Shown here one piece after another: positions 15,366-25,201 of a stretch of DNA of 64,000 nucleotides (position 1 is the stretch's first letter; each line of letters begins with the position of its first letter). This DNA comes from Oscillospiraceae bacterium (lineage in GTDB: Bacteria > Bacillota > Clostridia > Oscillospirales > Oscillospiraceae). The stretch spans positions 1 through 64,000 of the forward strand of contig SVLR01000002.1 of NCBI GenBank assembly GCA_015067785.1, given 5' to 3'. A program made the position numbers and the translations under genes. The notes below the pieces were generated by a model that was not told where the DNA came from, did no database searches, and saw only the letters and a list, made by a program, of their open reading frames with translations.

Positions 15366-15901
15366 AGCCAAACGAATCCTTTGTAGGGCAAAGCGTTCGT
15401 TCGCTCCAGACGATGTTGCGGGTGATCGCCAAGGACGGTGGGTATATTCCCCCGGTCATTCCCGACGGCATCTACGGACCGAGTACAATGAGCGCCGTTG
15501 CCGCTTTCCAGCGGTATTTTGACCTGCCGGTCAGCGGTGTCACTGATCAGGCAACTTGGGAGAAGATAGCTGAGATCTACGACCTCAGCATTGTCAATAT
15601 CGGTAAACCTGAGCCCATCGAGATCCTTTTCGAGCCGGGGCAGGTGTTCCGTCTTGGTGAGAGCGGACCGTATATTTATCTGACCCAAAGCATGCTCATC
15701 TGGCTCTCAGGTGAGCATCTGACCATCCCCGAGCCAAACCACACCGGCATTTTGGATCGAGAGACCGCAGAAGCCCTTCGGGCATTCCAGCGCATCAACG
15801 CATTGCCGGAAACCGGAGACTTGGACCGCAATACCTTCAGAAACCTGTCAAAGCAGTTTACCCTCAGTGCCCACCACCATACCGCCAACCCGGACAAATA
15901 G
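15362..15901 (+). CDS. Two-domain peptidoglycan-binding protein
   Basis: The 179-residue protein consists almost entirely of two PG_binding_1 repeats. Residues 8-75 contain VRSLQTMLRVIA, PDGIYGPSTMSAVAAFQRYF and GVTDQATW. Residues 96-165 contain YIYLTQSMLIWL, GILDRETAEALRAFQRIN and GDLDRNTF. No catalytic domain and no signal peptide is present. It overlaps the SpoIID-like gene by four bases (ATGA) and is translationally coupled to it. It probably acts with that enzyme as an additional murein anchor. Confidence 0.8.
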   Translation: MKPNESFVGQSVRSLQTMLRVIAKDGGYIPPVIPDGIYGPSTMSAVAAFQRYFDLPVSGVTDQATWEKIAEIYDLSIVNIGKPEPIEILFEPGQVFRLGESGPYIYLTQSMLIWLSGEHLTIPEPNHTGILDRETAEALRAFQRINALPETGDLDRNTFRNLSKQFTLSAHHHTANPDK

Positions 15902-15943
15902 AAATAAATTGTAAACTTTGCTTTTTTTTCAATTTAACACTTG

Positions 15944-15972
15944 AATTGCAGAAATTTTAGGCATATAATATT
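15944..15972 (+). promoter_or_regulatory. Promoter of pgsA
   Basis: TTGAAT is followed after 17 bases by TATAAT (about 15944-15972) and lies about 40 bases upstream of the pgsA start. Confidence 0.65.
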
Positions 15973-16009
15973 GGGGTCAACCTGTACGCATACGCTGGAG
16001 GAAGCGGCT

Positions 16010-16588
16010 ATGAGACTCATAAAGGATTGGAAAAAAGAAATACTTACCGTCCCGAATCTGCTGAGCCTTTTCAGACTCTTGTTGATCCCGGTCTATGTGG
16101 TGATCTACCTGAATGCAAAAAACAGAACGGATTACTACATTGCAGGCGCGATCCTGGCGGTTTCTTGCCTTACGGATATGATCGACGGCAAGATCGCCCG
16201 GCATTTTAACCTGATCACCACCGTGGGCAAGGTTTTGGATCCCATTGCAGATAAGGCGACCCAGTTTACGCTGATCGTCTGTTTGGCGCTGCGGTATCGC
16301 GTTCTGTTTTATGTGATCGCCCTGTTTATAGTCAAGGAGAGCTTCCAGATCATAGCTGCCTATTGGCTCTATCGAAAGGGCAAGATCCTAAAGGGCGCCC
16401 TGATCACCGGTAAGATCTGTACGACGGTGCTCTTCCTCAGCCTGATCGCCATGGTGGTCTACCCGGAAATGACGGTCCGGCAGGTGGAGATCATCACCGT
16501 TATAGATATTATCTTTATGGTCATGGCCTTTACGGAATACGCCCTCGCCTACTTCAGCAGGAAAAATCATTTCCAAAACATCGAATAA
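16010..16588 (+). CDS. pgsA: CDP-diacylglycerol--glycerol-3-phosphate 3-phosphatidyltransferase
   Basis: The integral membrane enzyme makes phosphatidylglycerol phosphate, the precursor of phosphatidylglycerol and cardiolipin. The 192-residue protein has the CDP-alcohol phosphotransferase signature D-x2-D-G-x2-A-R-x8-G-x3-D-x3-D, seen as DMIDGKIAR followed by GKVLDPIAD, plus about five hydrophobic segments. The start at 16010 is chosen because GGAGG lies 8 bases upstream; an upstream in-frame ATG at 15941 precedes the promoter. It is a single gene, followed by a strong terminator. Confidence 0.9.
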   Translation: MRLIKDWKKEILTVPNLLSLFRLLLIPVYVVIYLNAKNRTDYYIAGAILAVSCLTDMIDGKIARHFNLITTVGKVLDPIADKATQFTLIVCLALRYRVLFYVIALFIVKESFQIIAAYWLYRKGKILKGALITGKICTTVLFLSLIAMVVYPEMTVRQVEIITVIDIIFMVMAFTEYALAYFSRKNHFQNIE

Positions 16589-16596
16589 ATAATATG

Positions 16597-16625
16597 CTCC
16601 CTCGGAACGATTCGTCCCGAGGGAG
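16597..16625 (+). terminator. Terminator of pgsA
   Basis: A 9-bp stem, CTCCCTCGG facing CCGAGGGAG, is followed by TTC and eight T residues. Confidence 0.9.
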
Positions 16626-17060
16626 TTCTTTTTTTCAAGTCCTGTTTCCTGCGACACACCCTCGCCTCTCCACTGTCATTGCGAGGCTCGCAGAGCCGTT
16701 GCAATCTCCCGGCACAACCTCCCGACTCCTCTACTGCGTTCGCTCGCGGGAGGCGAAACGCCTCCCCTACAGCCTCCATCCGCCGGGCCCAATTCCTCTC
16801 GTAGGGAACGGATTTATCCGTTCCGTTTGTGGAATGCATAAATGCATTCCCTACACCGCACCATCGTCCTCGCTCTGTTATTCTGCGCAAGCGAAGCGCA
16901 TCGAAGGATCCGTCCAACCTCTTTCGATAGCGTCCCGTATCAGCGGGAGGCGAAACGCCTCCCCTACAAGGTATAACGATGGCGCGCCATCCCTTATCAC
17001 GAGGGAAGGGATTTTCGACGGTCTTAAGCAAAAAAGGAGAGCCACAGCTCTCCTTTTTGC
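16626..17060. repeat. Block of dispersed palindromic repeats
   Basis: No gene lies here. The segment strings together several short repeats. 16674-16718 matches the reverse complement of 546-589. Two copies of GGGAGGCG/CGCCTCCC stand at 16748-16766 and 16945-16963. 16801-16854 is a double palindrome whose reverse complement recurs at 58346-58415. An 11-base GGATCC-centred remnant near 16909 resembles 1395. Such clusters are typical of REP-like elements that insert next to each other. Confidence 0.75.
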
Positions 17061-20000
17061 TTACTTGTAGGTAACCGTACCGTCCTTTGCGATCTGTCCA
17101 TCGGTGCAGTAGATGACATACGCACCTGTAGAAGAATTCCAATAGGAAATCTTGGAAACCGCCTGCCACTGGGCAACACTGCCGGTATAGGTAATATCGG
17201 TAAGACTGCGGCAGTTATAGAACACAAAACGACCAATGCTGGTCACGCTGTTCGGGATGGTGACACCGGTAAGGCTGGTGCAGCCTTCAAACGCTCTATC
17301 ACCGATACTGGTCACGCTGTTCGGGATGGTGATACCGGTAAGGCTGGTGCAGCCTTCAAACGCACTATAACCGATACTGGTCACGCTGCTCGGGATGGTG
17401 ATGCCGGTAAGGCTGGTGCAGCTTTCGAAAACCCTAGAACTAATGCTGGTCACGCTGTTCGGGATTGTGATACTGGTAAGGCTGGTACAGCCATTGAACG
17501 CCTCACCACCAATACTGGTCACACTGTTAGGAATGGTGATACCGGTAAGGCTGGTGCAGTATTCGAACGCATAGTCACCAATACTGGTCACGCTGTTCGG
17601 GATGGTGATGCCGGTAAGGCTGCTGCAGTTATAGAACGCACTATCACCGATACTGGTCACGCTGCTCGGGATGGTGACACCGGTAAGGCTGGTACAGCCC
17701 AAAAACGCACTATCACCGATACTGGTCACGCTGCTCGGGATGGTGATACCGGTAAGGCTGGTGCAGCTCCTGAACGCACTATCACCGATACTGGTCACGC
17801 TGCTCGGGATGGTGACACCGGTAAGGCTGGTACAGTTTCTGAACGCATAATTACCAATACTGGTCACGCTGCTCGGGATGGAATAAGCTCCGCTGATTGC
17901 ATCGGGTGCTACAATTAGCTCGGTCTTGCTCTTATTAAAGAGCACACCAAATTTATCACTGCTGTACACCAGATTACTCGTCTCAACCCAAATCCCTCCA
18001 AGGCTGGTGCAGCTCCTGAACGCACTATCACCGATACTGGTCACGCTGCTCGGGATGGTGATTCCGGTAAGGCTGGAGCAACTTTGGAACGCATACTTAC
18101 CAATACTGGTCACGCTGCTTGGGATGGTGATACCGGTAAGGCTGGAGCAACTTTGGAACGCATAATTACCAATACTGGTCACGCTGCTTGGGATGGTGAT
18201 ACCGGTAAGGCTGGTGCAGCCTTCAAACGCACTATCACCGATACTGGTCACGCTGTTCGGGATGGTGATACCGGTAAGGCTGGTGCAGCCTTCAAACGCA
18301 CTATCACCGATACTGGTCACGCTGTTCGGGATGGTGACACCGGTAAGGCTGGTGCAGCTCCTGAACGCACTACCACCGATACTGGTCACGCTGTTCGGGA
18401 TGGTGATACCGGTAAGGCTGGTGCAGCTTTCAAACGCACCGGCACCAATGCTGGTCACGCTGACCGGAATGGTGATACCGGTAAGGCGGTCGCAGCCATA
18501 GAACGCATACTCCCCAATACTTGTCACGCTGCTCGGGATGGTGATACCGGTAAGGCTGGTGCAGCCCAAAAACGCACTATCACCGATACTGGTCACGCTG
18601 CTCGGGATGGTGATACCGGTAAGGCTGGTGCAGCTCCTGAACGCACTATCACCGATACTGGTCACGCTGCTCGGGATGGTGACACCGGTAAGGCTGCTAC
18701 AGCCAATGAACGCACCACCACCAATACTGGTCACGCTGCTCGGGATGGTGATGTCCGTAAGGCTGGTGCAGCCATAGAACGCCGCAACATGAATACTGGT
18801 CACACTGTCCGGGATGGTGATTCCGGTAAGGCTGGTGCAGTCTTCGAACGCATACAAACCAATGATGGTCACGCCGTTCGGGATGGTAATACGGGTAAGG
18901 CGGTAGCAGTTTCTGAACGCATAGGCACTAATACTGGTTACCGGCAATCCTTGGTTTTCAGGTGGGATGATGATCTCCGTATCTGAACAGCTTCCGATTC
19001 CCGTTACCACATAACCCGTCTGATTTCTGTTTAGTGTAAATTCCAATCCCTCAGAGTAATTCTCAGACGGCTCTGTTGCAGGAGGCGCAGTCGGCGGTGT
19101 CGTAGGAAGCTCCGTGGGAAGTTCTGTAGGTTGCTCCGTAGGCGCAGGCTCAGTGGCGACGGTGTTTGTGATCCAGTTGGGGCATAAGCCCGTGCCGAAG
19201 GTTATCTTACCGCCGAACATACTGTTTGCCTCATTATTCAGTGAAACGAAGAAATCGCATAAGTATTCATGGCTGTAGACGATGTTTTCGTCAATAGGTC
19301 TGCCGGAAAGGGACTTGGAAATGTCATACTCCATAACCGCGTCGGTAAAGCAGACGCTATAGAGCGTACCCTCTGCGCAGCGGTTGCAGGCGTGGATCGT
19401 ATCGCCCGTATGCTCCGGCTCCGTGACGACGCCCTCGGCACGAACACCGATAAAGGAATCCAGCTCGCAGGAAAGGACGCCGCCTAAGAATTCCACACCC
19501 ACCACCGGCATCGGTCCGAATTCCACTTCTCCGTAGCCCTCGCAGGACATGGTCCAGTACGACCGCTTCTGATCGATCACCTGATAAGTATCCTTACTGC
19601 TGTAACGGAAGCCTTGGGTGGTCTTAAAGCCGCCCTGCAGCTCCATACCGCCCTCTGTCCGCACGGCGACCCGGGCACGGATCTCCGCAAAAGCGTTGAG
19701 ACCCATCATACCGAAGGGGATCGCCACCTTGCCCAGCGACAGCTCGGTTTCTTCCCACGCATTTTCGGCATTGGGCTTGTCCTCGACCGTGAGCTTCGCG
19801 TCCATATCGGCTGTATATGAGAACTCACAGCGGAAATAATTTTTACCAAACCGCTTCTCGTCCCGTTGCAGCAGCAGCTTTACGCTGATGTCACCGGAGA
19901 CCTTGCCGTCTACGCTGTAGGACAAAAAGTCAATATCGATCTTATCCAGCTTCAGCTTTATGATCTTATTCGCAGATACATCCTTTTTTGCTTTACGGAT

Positions 20001-21047
20001 CTGTCCGCGCAGCACTTCAGGACCGCTGCTGAGGCTGACATCTTCGTCCTCCTGCGCAGAGGAGACGATATCCTGATCCACCTTCAGGAACTGATAGAAA
20101 TCCTCCAGGGATACATCGTCCTCGGCCGCAGTGATGGTCAAGGTGCTCCCCTTGGAAACGGCAGCGACCGCGATGAGCGCGAAATTCTCTCCGTCGCTGA
20201 GCAGCACCTTGTCCCCTGCTTTTACGGTCTGGGACGCACCGGTGACCTCGTAAATGCCGCGGCCTTCATCAAATACGAAGCTCTCTGCATTCAGGGTGAT
20301 CACATCCCCGGAGAGAACACCGAAATTGTCCGTCTCCGAGTCGGTAAACTGCAGCACCGTATCCTCCGGGGCAAAATCATGGATCGTGGTGCTGTTAAAG
20401 GCGGCATAGCGGGCAGTATGGTCGATGGCAGAGAAGGGACTGCACAGCTCCGCACCGCTGTCATCTGTCAGCACCGCCTCCGCAACATAGTACTGGGGCA
20501 GCGCACCACTAAGCTTTGCGCTCACCGTCTCCATATCCGTGCCGGAAGCGACTGCGCAGGCAGCCTGCACATCACCATTTGCAAGATATGCTTTATTTTC
20601 CGGGTAGCTGTCGCTGAAATAGATCTCCTCGTCGATAAAGCGCACAAGGAGCTTACAGCCGGCAGGCGCGCTGACAGCAGCGGATACGGTATCGCCCTCG
20701 ACCGTCAAATGGGAAATGAGATAAGTATCCACCGGAGCGCTGTCCGCAGATACAGAGCCCTCATATTTCGTCCACTTTGCGTAAAGCGTGAGATCCGCTG
20801 TCACAGGGGCAGAGAAATCGTAGACCTTCGACAGCTCCGCATCCCGATACCATCCGGCAAAGAACATTCCATCCTTTGTGGGCTGGGAAGGCTCGCTGAC
20901 CGGCTGACCCTCCAACACAGTCACAGCAGGAATGGTGTTTCCACCGTTTGTTTCGAAGGTTACCGTATATTTTTTCTCTTTTTCACCGCAAGCGGCAAAG
21001 GATAAAAGCATACTGATAACCAACAAAATGGATATATACCGTTTCAT
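17061..21047 (-). CDS. Giant BspA-type leucine-rich-repeat surface lipoprotein
   Basis: The 1328-residue protein is predicted to be membrane-anchored and extracellular. Residues 1-20 form a lipoprotein signal ending in the lipobox FAAC. Residues 27-93 are an InlB B-repeat/Flg_new-type domain (FETNGGN, then [10 protein letters not shown] and LTLYAKW). Residues about 100-625 are an unrecognised region, mostly beta-rich. A Thr/Pro/Glu-rich linker spans 629-662. Residues about 695-1296 hold 24 BspA-like (LRR_5) repeats of about 23 residues, consensus [18 protein letters not shown] plus GCTS, interrupted once after repeat 14 by a 40-residue island. BspA-like proteins serve in adhesion to host or other bacteria. 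It is a single gene with its own promoter. Confidence 0.85.
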   Translation of the reverse strand: MKRYISILLVISMLLSFAACGEKEKKYTVTFETNGGNTIPAVTVLEGQPVSEPSQPTKDGMFFAGWYRDAELSKVYDFSAPVTADLTLYAKWTKYEGSVSADSAPVDTYLISHLTVEGDTVSAAVSAPAGCKLLVRFIDEEIYFSDSYPENKAYLANGDVQAACAVASGTDMETVSAKLSGALPQYYVAEAVLTDDSGAELCSPFSAIDHTARYAAFNSTTIHDFAPEDTVLQFTDSETDNFGVLSGDVITLNAESFVFDEGRGIYEVTGASQTVKAGDKVLLSDGENFALIAVAAVSKGSTLTITAAEDDVSLEDFYQFLKVDQDIVSSAQEDEDVSLSSGPEVLRGQIRKAKKDVSANKIIKLKLDKIDIDFLSYSVDGKVSGDISVKLLLQRDEKRFGKNYFRCEFSYTADMDAKLTVEDKPNAENAWEETELSLGKVAIPFGMMGLNAFAEIRARVAVRTEGGMELQGGFKTTQGFRYSSKDTYQVIDQKRSYWTMSCEGYGEVEFGPMPVVGVEFLGGVLSCELDSFIGVRAEGVVTEPEHTGDTIHACNRCAEGTLYSVCFTDAVMEYDISKSLSGRPIDENIVYSHEYLCDFFVSLNNEANSMFGGKITFGTGLCPNWITNTVATEPAPTEQPTELPTELPTTPPTAPPATEPSENYSEGLEFTLNRNQTGYVVTGIGSCSDTEIIIPPENQGLPVTSISAYAFRNCYRLTRITIPNGVTIIGLYAFEDCTSLTGITIPDSVTSIHVAAFYGCTSLTDITIPSSVTSIGGGAFIGCSSLTGVTIPSSVTSIGDSAFRSCTSLTGITIPSSVTSIGDSAFLGCTSLTGITIPSSVTSIGEYAFYGCDRLTGITIPVSVTSIGAGAFESCTSLTGITIPNSVTSIGGSAFRSCTSLTGVTIPNSVTSIGDSAFEGCTSLTGITIPNSVTSIGDSAFEGCTSLTGITIPSSVTSIGNYAFQSCSSLTGITIPSSVTSIGKYAFQSCSSLTGITIPSSVTSIGDSAFRSCTSLGGIWVETSNLVYSSDKFGVLFNKSKTELIVAPDAISGAYSIPSSVTSIGNYAFRNCTSLTGVTIPSSVTSIGDSAFRSCTSLTGITIPSSVTSIGDSAFLGCTSLTGVTIPSSVTSIGDSAFYNCSSLTGITIPNSVTSIGDYAFEYCTSLTGITIPNSVTSIGGEAFNGCTSLTSITIPNSVTSISSRVFESCTSLTGITIPSSVTSIGYSAFEGCTSLTGITIPNSVTSIGDRAFEGCTSLTGVTIPNSVTSIGRFVFYNCRSLTDITYTGSVAQWQAVSKISYWNSSTGAYVIYCTDGQIAKDGTVTYK
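17170..18960 (-). repeat. 69-bp repeat array inside the LRR gene
   Basis: Twenty-four units of about 69 bp encode the 23-residue LRR_5 repeats. Many adjacent units differ by only a few bases, for example those around 18200-18340 and 18540-18700. This suggests recent duplication or gene conversion and makes the array prone to length change and assembly collapse. The repeated reading also keeps the opposite strand open over long stretches. Confidence 0.85.
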
Positions 21048-21079
21048 TCCTTCATCTTCTTTCGTAAGTTGATAGGATT

Positions 21080-21107
21080 AATATAGCACAAAATAATAAA
21101 AATGCAA
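21080..21107 (-). promoter_or_regulatory. Promoter of the LRR lipoprotein gene
   Basis: On the minus strand TTGCAT (21102-21107) is followed after 16 bases by TATATT (21080-21085), 33 bases before the start codon. Confidence 0.65.
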
Positions 21108-21129
21108 GAATTTTCATAAAATAATCATA

Positions 21130-21450
21130 ACCACCGGCCGTGCCGGTGGTATGCACAGGCCCCCTTAGGGCCTATTACTAGCTGAGCCTATAGGCTCATC
21201 GAATTTTCTTTCGCTTGCGTGTTCTGCCCTACCACCGCAAATGCGGTTATATGCGCACCGAAGGCTCCCTTGTGTAAAGGGAGCTGTCAGCCGAACAGGC
21301 TGACTGAGGGATTGTCGCTATGAGTACAACCCCTCCGAGCAAAATCAAAGATTTTGCCCACCTCCCCTTACACAGGGGAGGCTTTTCGCTGCGGCGGGAC
21401 TGGGCATAGCTAAAGCTTTTTGGAACCACCAGCCGTGTGTGCTGGTGGTT
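21130..21450. repeat. Hairpin-bounded element of about 320 bp, possibly non-autonomous mobile
   Basis: The segment opens with an 8-bp-stem hairpin ACCACCGG/CCGGTGGT (21130-21150) and closes with a related 10-bp-stem hairpin AACCACCAGC/GCTGGTGGTT (21424-21450). Between them lie AGGCCC/GGGCCT (21157-21173), the palindrome GAGCCTATAGGCTC (21184-21197), CCGCA/TGCGG (21235-21246) and a CTCCC/GGGAG dispersed repeat (21263-21382). There is no open frame. Related subterminal hairpins at both ends are reminiscent of IS200/IS605-type non-autonomous elements, but no transposase supports this. Confidence 0.5.
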
Positions 21451-21466
21451 TTCTTTAAGCAAACAA

Positions 21467-21493
21467 ATTGCCGCACCGTCGCCGGTGCAGCAA
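21467..21493 (-). terminator. Terminator of the gdpP-ftsH operon
   Basis: A stem of TTGC plus GCACCG facing CGGTGC plus GCAA, with single bulges and a TCGC-type loop, is followed on the minus strand by a T-rich tract. It lies just after the ftsH stop. Confidence 0.7.
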
Positions 21494-21499
21494 TTGTAC

Positions 21500-23368
21500 T
21501 TATTCGACAGACTTTTCTATATTGGTAAACAGCGGGTTTTCCTCCGCCTCGCCGATGGGCTTTCCTTCCATGCAGTCACAGAACTGGTTTCCGGTCATCG
21601 TCTCATTTTCCATAAGATATGCAACCACCGCTTCCAGCTTATCCTTATTTTCTGTCAGGATGGTGCGGCAATGGTCGTATGCCTTGTCGATCAGCACCTT
21701 GACCTCATCGTCGATAGTACCGGCAACCTTCTCGGAGTAGCTCTTTGTCTTTTCAAAGTCACGACCGATAAACAGCTCATCACCGCCGGTATAGGAGATC
21801 GTACCGATCTTTTCACACATACCGTAGCGTCCTACCATATCCCGGGCAAGCTCAGATGCGCGATCAATATCGCTGGAGGCGCCGGTGGTAATGTCCCCAA
21901 GGAACAGCTCCTCGGCAACACGACCACCCAGGAGACCGACGATCTTCTCGTACATCTCGTTGCGGGTCAGGTGGCTGCTATCCTCCTTGGGCAGATACCA
22001 GGTAGCGCCCAGGGAATTGCCCCGGGGAATGATGGTGATCTGATGAACCGGGTCGTGGGTGGGAAGATGGTACATTGCCACCGCGTGACCGGCCTCGTGA
22101 TAGGCGGTGATCCGCAGATCCTTCTTGAGGCGCACACGGCTGCGCTTCTCGGGACCTGCCATGATCTTCATCATTGCCTCATTCATATCCGCCATGGTGA
22201 TCACCGGGCGGTTTTCCCGGGCAGCCAAAATTGCTGCCTCATTCATCAAATTGGACAGATCTGCACCGGTAAAGCCGGAGGTCGCCAGCGCAACGGTATT
22301 GAGGTTTACACCGGCATCCAGCTTCTTATTCTTGGAATGGATCCTAAGGATGGCTTCTCTGCCCTTTACATCGGGACTTGGCACATAGATCTGCCGGTCA
22401 AAACGACCGGGACGCAGCAGCGCCGGGTCCAGAATGTCCGGACGGTTCGTAGCAGCAAGAACAATAACACCCTCGTTCTTCGTAAAGCCATCCATTTCCA
22501 CAAGGATCTGGTTCAGGGTCTGCTCACGCTCATCATGACCGCCGCCGAGACCGGAGCCACGCTTACGGCCTACCGCATCGATCTCATCAATAAATATAAT
22601 AGAAGGGGCAGTCTTCTTTGCCTGATCAAAAAGGTCACGGACACGGCTTGCGCCAACACCAACGAACATCTCCACAAAATCGGAGCCGGAAACCGTAAAG
22701 AAGGGCACATCTGCCTCGCCTGCTACAGCACGGGCAAGGAGAGTCTTACCGGTACCGGGACTGCCGGAGAGCAAAATACCGTGGGGGATCTTTGCACCCA
22801 TCTTGCGGTACTTTTCAGGGTCCTTCAGGAAGTCAACCACTTCCTGTAGCTCCTGCTTTTCCTCATCAGCACCGGCAACATCCTGGAAGGTTACCTTCAC
22901 ATTCTTATGAAGACCAAACCGGGCTTTACCGAAGTTATTCATCTGATTCTGTCCATTCGCACGGCTGGCAAAAAATCCCCAAACAAGGATCAGCACCAGA
23001 CCTGCAATAATAATGGGCAGGACAAAATCGAAGGGCTCTAACTTATCTCCGGGCAAGAAATTATAGGAGATCAGAGTCCCGTCCGCCTGCTGGATCAGGA
23101 TGGTATCCCACAGCTCCTCCCGAAAGCGCTCCGGGTTTGCAAGGGAGCAGGTAAATTTCGTCTCACCGTTATAGGGCTGGTGCAGCTTCAGCTCAATTCT
23201 CTCGCCGACCACTTTGAAGCTTTGGACCTGTTTATTTTGGAACAAGGTCACGATCTCCGAGTAGGTCAGTGACGGACCGCCAAGCGAAAACAAACCCATC
23301 ATCCAAGAAAAAGCAAGGACGAGGATGGCAATATAAACCACCAGTACGATTGTTTTGCGTTTTTTCAA
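21500..23368 (-). CDS. ftsH: ATP-dependent zinc metalloprotease FtsH
   Basis: The membrane-anchored AAA+ protease degrades misfolded membrane and regulatory proteins. The roughly 622-residue protein has two transmembrane segments (about 8-28 and 118-135) around an extracellular domain. Walker A GSPGTGKT is near 202-209, Walker B IIFIDEID near 258, and the zinc motif HEAGH near 427. I place the start at TTG 23368 because AGGTGAT, an exact complement of the 16S 3' end, lies 4 bases upstream. A GTG three codons earlier has no such site. It is the last gene of the gdpP-rplI-dnaB-tilS-hpt-ftsH run, the usual tilS-hpt-ftsH order in Firmicutes. Confidence 0.95.
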   Translation of the reverse strand: MKKRKTIVLVVYIAILVLAFSWMMGLFSLGGPSLTYSEIVTLFQNKQVQSFKVVGERIELKLHQPYNGETKFTCSLANPERFREELWDTILIQQADGTLISYNFLPGDKLEPFDFVLPIIIAGLVLILVWGFFASRANGQNQMNNFGKARFGLHKNVKVTFQDVAGADEEKQELQEVVDFLKDPEKYRKMGAKIPHGILLSGSPGTGKTLLARAVAGEADVPFFTVSGSDFVEMFVGVGASRVRDLFDQAKKTAPSIIFIDEIDAVGRKRGSGLGGGHDEREQTLNQILVEMDGFTKNEGVIVLAATNRPDILDPALLRPGRFDRQIYVPSPDVKGREAILRIHSKNKKLDAGVNLNTVALATSGFTGADLSNLMNEAAILAARENRPVITMADMNEAMMKIMAGPEKRSRVRLKKDLRITAYHEAGHAVAMYHLPTHDPVHQITIIPRGNSLGATWYLPKEDSSHLTRNEMYEKIVGLLGGRVAEELFLGDITTGASSDIDRASELARDMVGRYGMCEKIGTISYTGGDELFIGRDFEKTKSYSEKVAGTIDDEVKVLIDKAYDHCRTILTENKDKLEAVVAYLMENETMTGNQFCDCMEGKPIGEAEENPLFTNIEKSVE

Positions 23369-23378
23369 ATTTATCACC

Positions 23379-23921
23379 TTAATTCTGATAGACTTCCGGC
23401 TTCAGCACACCGATATAGGGCAGGTTGCGAAAGTATTCGTTATAGTCAAGACCGTAGCCCACAACAAATTCGTTGGGGATGGTATAGCCAACATATTTGG
23501 GTTTCAAAGTAACACCGGGCATCCGACGCTCCGGCTTATCTAAGAAGGTGCAGACCTCCACAGAAGCTGCGCCGAGGGATTTGAGGTAATCGTAGGTAAA
23601 GCTCAGGGATCTTCCGGTATCAAATATGTCCTCCAATATAACGATATGCCGACCGGTTATGTCCTGAGAAAGTCCCTGAAGCATCTTAACATTCCCGGTA
23701 GAATTGCAGCCCTCATAGGAAGAAATGCTCAAAAAATCGATTTGACAGGGGGCAGTAAAATTGCGAACGATGTCTGAGAAGAACATCACCACACCCTTAA
23801 GAACGCCCACAAAAATAGGGTTCTTGCCGTCGTAATCCCGGCTCAGCTGAGAAGCCAATTCCCTCACACGAGCGGATATCTGCTCCTCAGTCAAAAGGAT
23901 GTGGTCAATTTGATTATGCAT
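23379..23921 (-). CDS. hpt: Hypoxanthine phosphoribosyltransferase
   Basis: This purine salvage enzyme joins hypoxanthine or guanine to PRPP. The 180-residue protein has the PRPP-binding signature VILEDIFDTGRSL near residue 100 and an N-terminal FVGVLKGVVMFFSD segment. The start at 23921 is chosen because GGAGG lies 8 bases upstream; upstream in-frame TTG overlaps the tilS stop. It lies between tilS and ftsH as in Bacillus, where the neighbouring proteins are known to interact functionally. Confidence 0.95.
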   Translation of the reverse strand: MHNQIDHILLTEEQISARVRELASQLSRDYDGKNPIFVGVLKGVVMFFSDIVRNFTAPCQIDFLSISSYEGCNSTGNVKMLQGLSQDITGRHIVILEDIFDTGRSLSFTYDYLKSLGAASVEVCTFLDKPERRMPGVTLKPKYVGYTIPNEFVVGYGLDYNEYFRNLPYIGVLKPEVYQN

Positions 23922-23947
23922 AGCAATTACCTCCATTATGTTATCTG

Positions 23948-25201
23948 TCAAAGTGGCTCGATTGAGATTTCAACCAGCGCACCGGTATTTTCTCTTCCCA
24001 TATCCGCGCCATAGCCGCATACACCAAGAAGTCCCGTATCATCCGTAATTACCGGAATGGTACAGCGCAAATTTGCGGGGATTTTATCGTCAATGAACAG
24101 CTTTTTGAGGGTTTTCGTACCAAAAGCAAAGGTGATCTTATCTCCCGCTTGGCGGCTGCGCACAACCAACTCCCCTACCGGACAAACAGTAAACCGGTAC
24201 TTTGTATTACACGCTTCCCCTGCCCACTTAGCGGTGATCCGCCAAGCCCCAAAGGTCAAACTACCGGGTACAGAAAGCACTGTCTGTTCAGGTGCAGCAA
24301 CGCCAGCACCGAGTTCAAGTCGGTCATAATTCCTACAGACCGTGACACCGTTTGGAAAACAAACCGTTGCAGAAGGCTTCTGTGATTTTAAAATCACTTC
24401 TACCGCATCTATCTGCTGAGAAGACGGCTCTTTGATCCCGCCTTCTTCCAAAAATACTGCAATGGCTCTGGCTCGGATCGCAGGGTGCATAGAAATCAGC
24501 TCGGAAACCTGAGCGGTTTTCGGTGTGGCCGACCGCAAAAAATCTTCATCCTCCCGAAGCCGCAATGCCATTTGGGAGGCGTTGTGAGCAAATTTAGGAT
24601 TCTCCGATCTCAGCAGCGGCATAATATGGTGCCGCAGGCGGTTACGAAGGAAATCATCCGTATGATTTGTGCTGTCTTCCACAAAGGGAATGCTATACTC
24701 CTCTAAGAAAGCAATGACCTCATCACGGGTAACAGACAGCATCGGGCGAACTACATTTCCGGTTTTCGGTGCAATGCCACCAAGTCCTTTCAGTCCTGTT
24801 CCCCGGAGCATATGCATCAGCACCGTTTCCGCGTTGTCGTCGGCAGTATGGGCCGTTGCCACAGTGCCGGGAAGAGATCGTAAATAGGCATATCTTGCCT
24901 CCCGGGCAGCTGCTTCAAGGCCCTTCTCCCCCGCAACTACTTTTGCAGTAGCGTAGTGAAACGGAATGTGATAATCCTCACAGAACTGCCGCACAAATGC
25001 TGCATCCCGTTCGGACTCTTCGCCACGCAGCTGGTGATTAAAGTGGGCGCATTGTAAAATAATACCCAATTTTTCCCGGAGCATATACATGCACCAAAGC
25101 AGCGCCATAGAATCCGCGCCGCCGGAGACCGCGCAGATCACCCGGTCACCAGAGGAAATCAGGGAATACTCCCGGATGAAAGCAAGAATCTTATTCAGCA
25201 C
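23948..25201 (-). CDS. tilS: tRNA(Ile)-lysidine synthase
   Basis: The enzyme converts the wobble cytidine of tRNA-Ile(CAU) to lysidine using ATP, which makes it read AUA; it is normally essential. The 417-residue protein has the N-type ATP pyrophosphatase loop SGGADS near residue 26, then HFNHQLRGEESERD near 54-67 and the TAHTADDNAETVL motif near 125. The C-terminal substrate-binding domain follows (about 300-417). The start is GTG 25201, with GGGAG 7 bases upstream, and it overlaps the end of dnaB by 11 bases. Confidence 0.93.
   Translation of the reverse strand: MLNKILAFIREYSLISSGDRVICAVSGGADSMALLWCMYMLREKLGIILQCAHFNHQLRGEESERDAAFVRQFCEDYHIPFHYATAKVVAGEKGLEAAAREARYAYLRSLPGTVATAHTADDNAETVLMHMLRGTGLKGLGGIAPKTGNVVRPMLSVTRDEVIAFLEEYSIPFVEDSTNHTDDFLRNRLRHHIMPLLRSENPKFAHNASQMALRLREDEDFLRSATPKTAQVSELISMHPAIRARAIAVFLEEGGIKEPSSQQIDAVEVILKSQKPSATVCFPNGVTVCRNYDRLELGAGVAAPEQTVLSVPGSLTFGAWRITAKWAGEACNTKYRFTVCPVGELVVRSRQAGDKITFAFGTKTLKKLFIDDKIPANLRCTIPVITDDTGLLGVCGYGADMGRENTGALVEISIEPL

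Noticed and set aside
17170-18960. CRISPR-like regular repeats
   Set aside because: The period is 69 bp with no unique spacers, and the array lies in one long open frame encoding LRR_5 units.
18084-18986. 300-codon plus-strand open frame with a regular repeat ([12 protein letters not shown])
   Set aside because: It is the antisense of the 69-bp LRR repeats; the repeat period keeps the opposite strand open. It has no ribosome-binding site, and its composition is that of a shadow frame.
19866-21005. 379-codon plus-strand open frame opposite the LRR lipoprotein
   Set aside because: Antisense to the N-terminal part of a protein with a clear signal peptide and InlB-like domain; no supporting features.
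21437-22849. 470-codon plus-strand open frame opposite ftsH
   Set aside because: It lies wholly antisense to the conserved FtsH coding sequence, shows no domain pattern and lacks a start signal.
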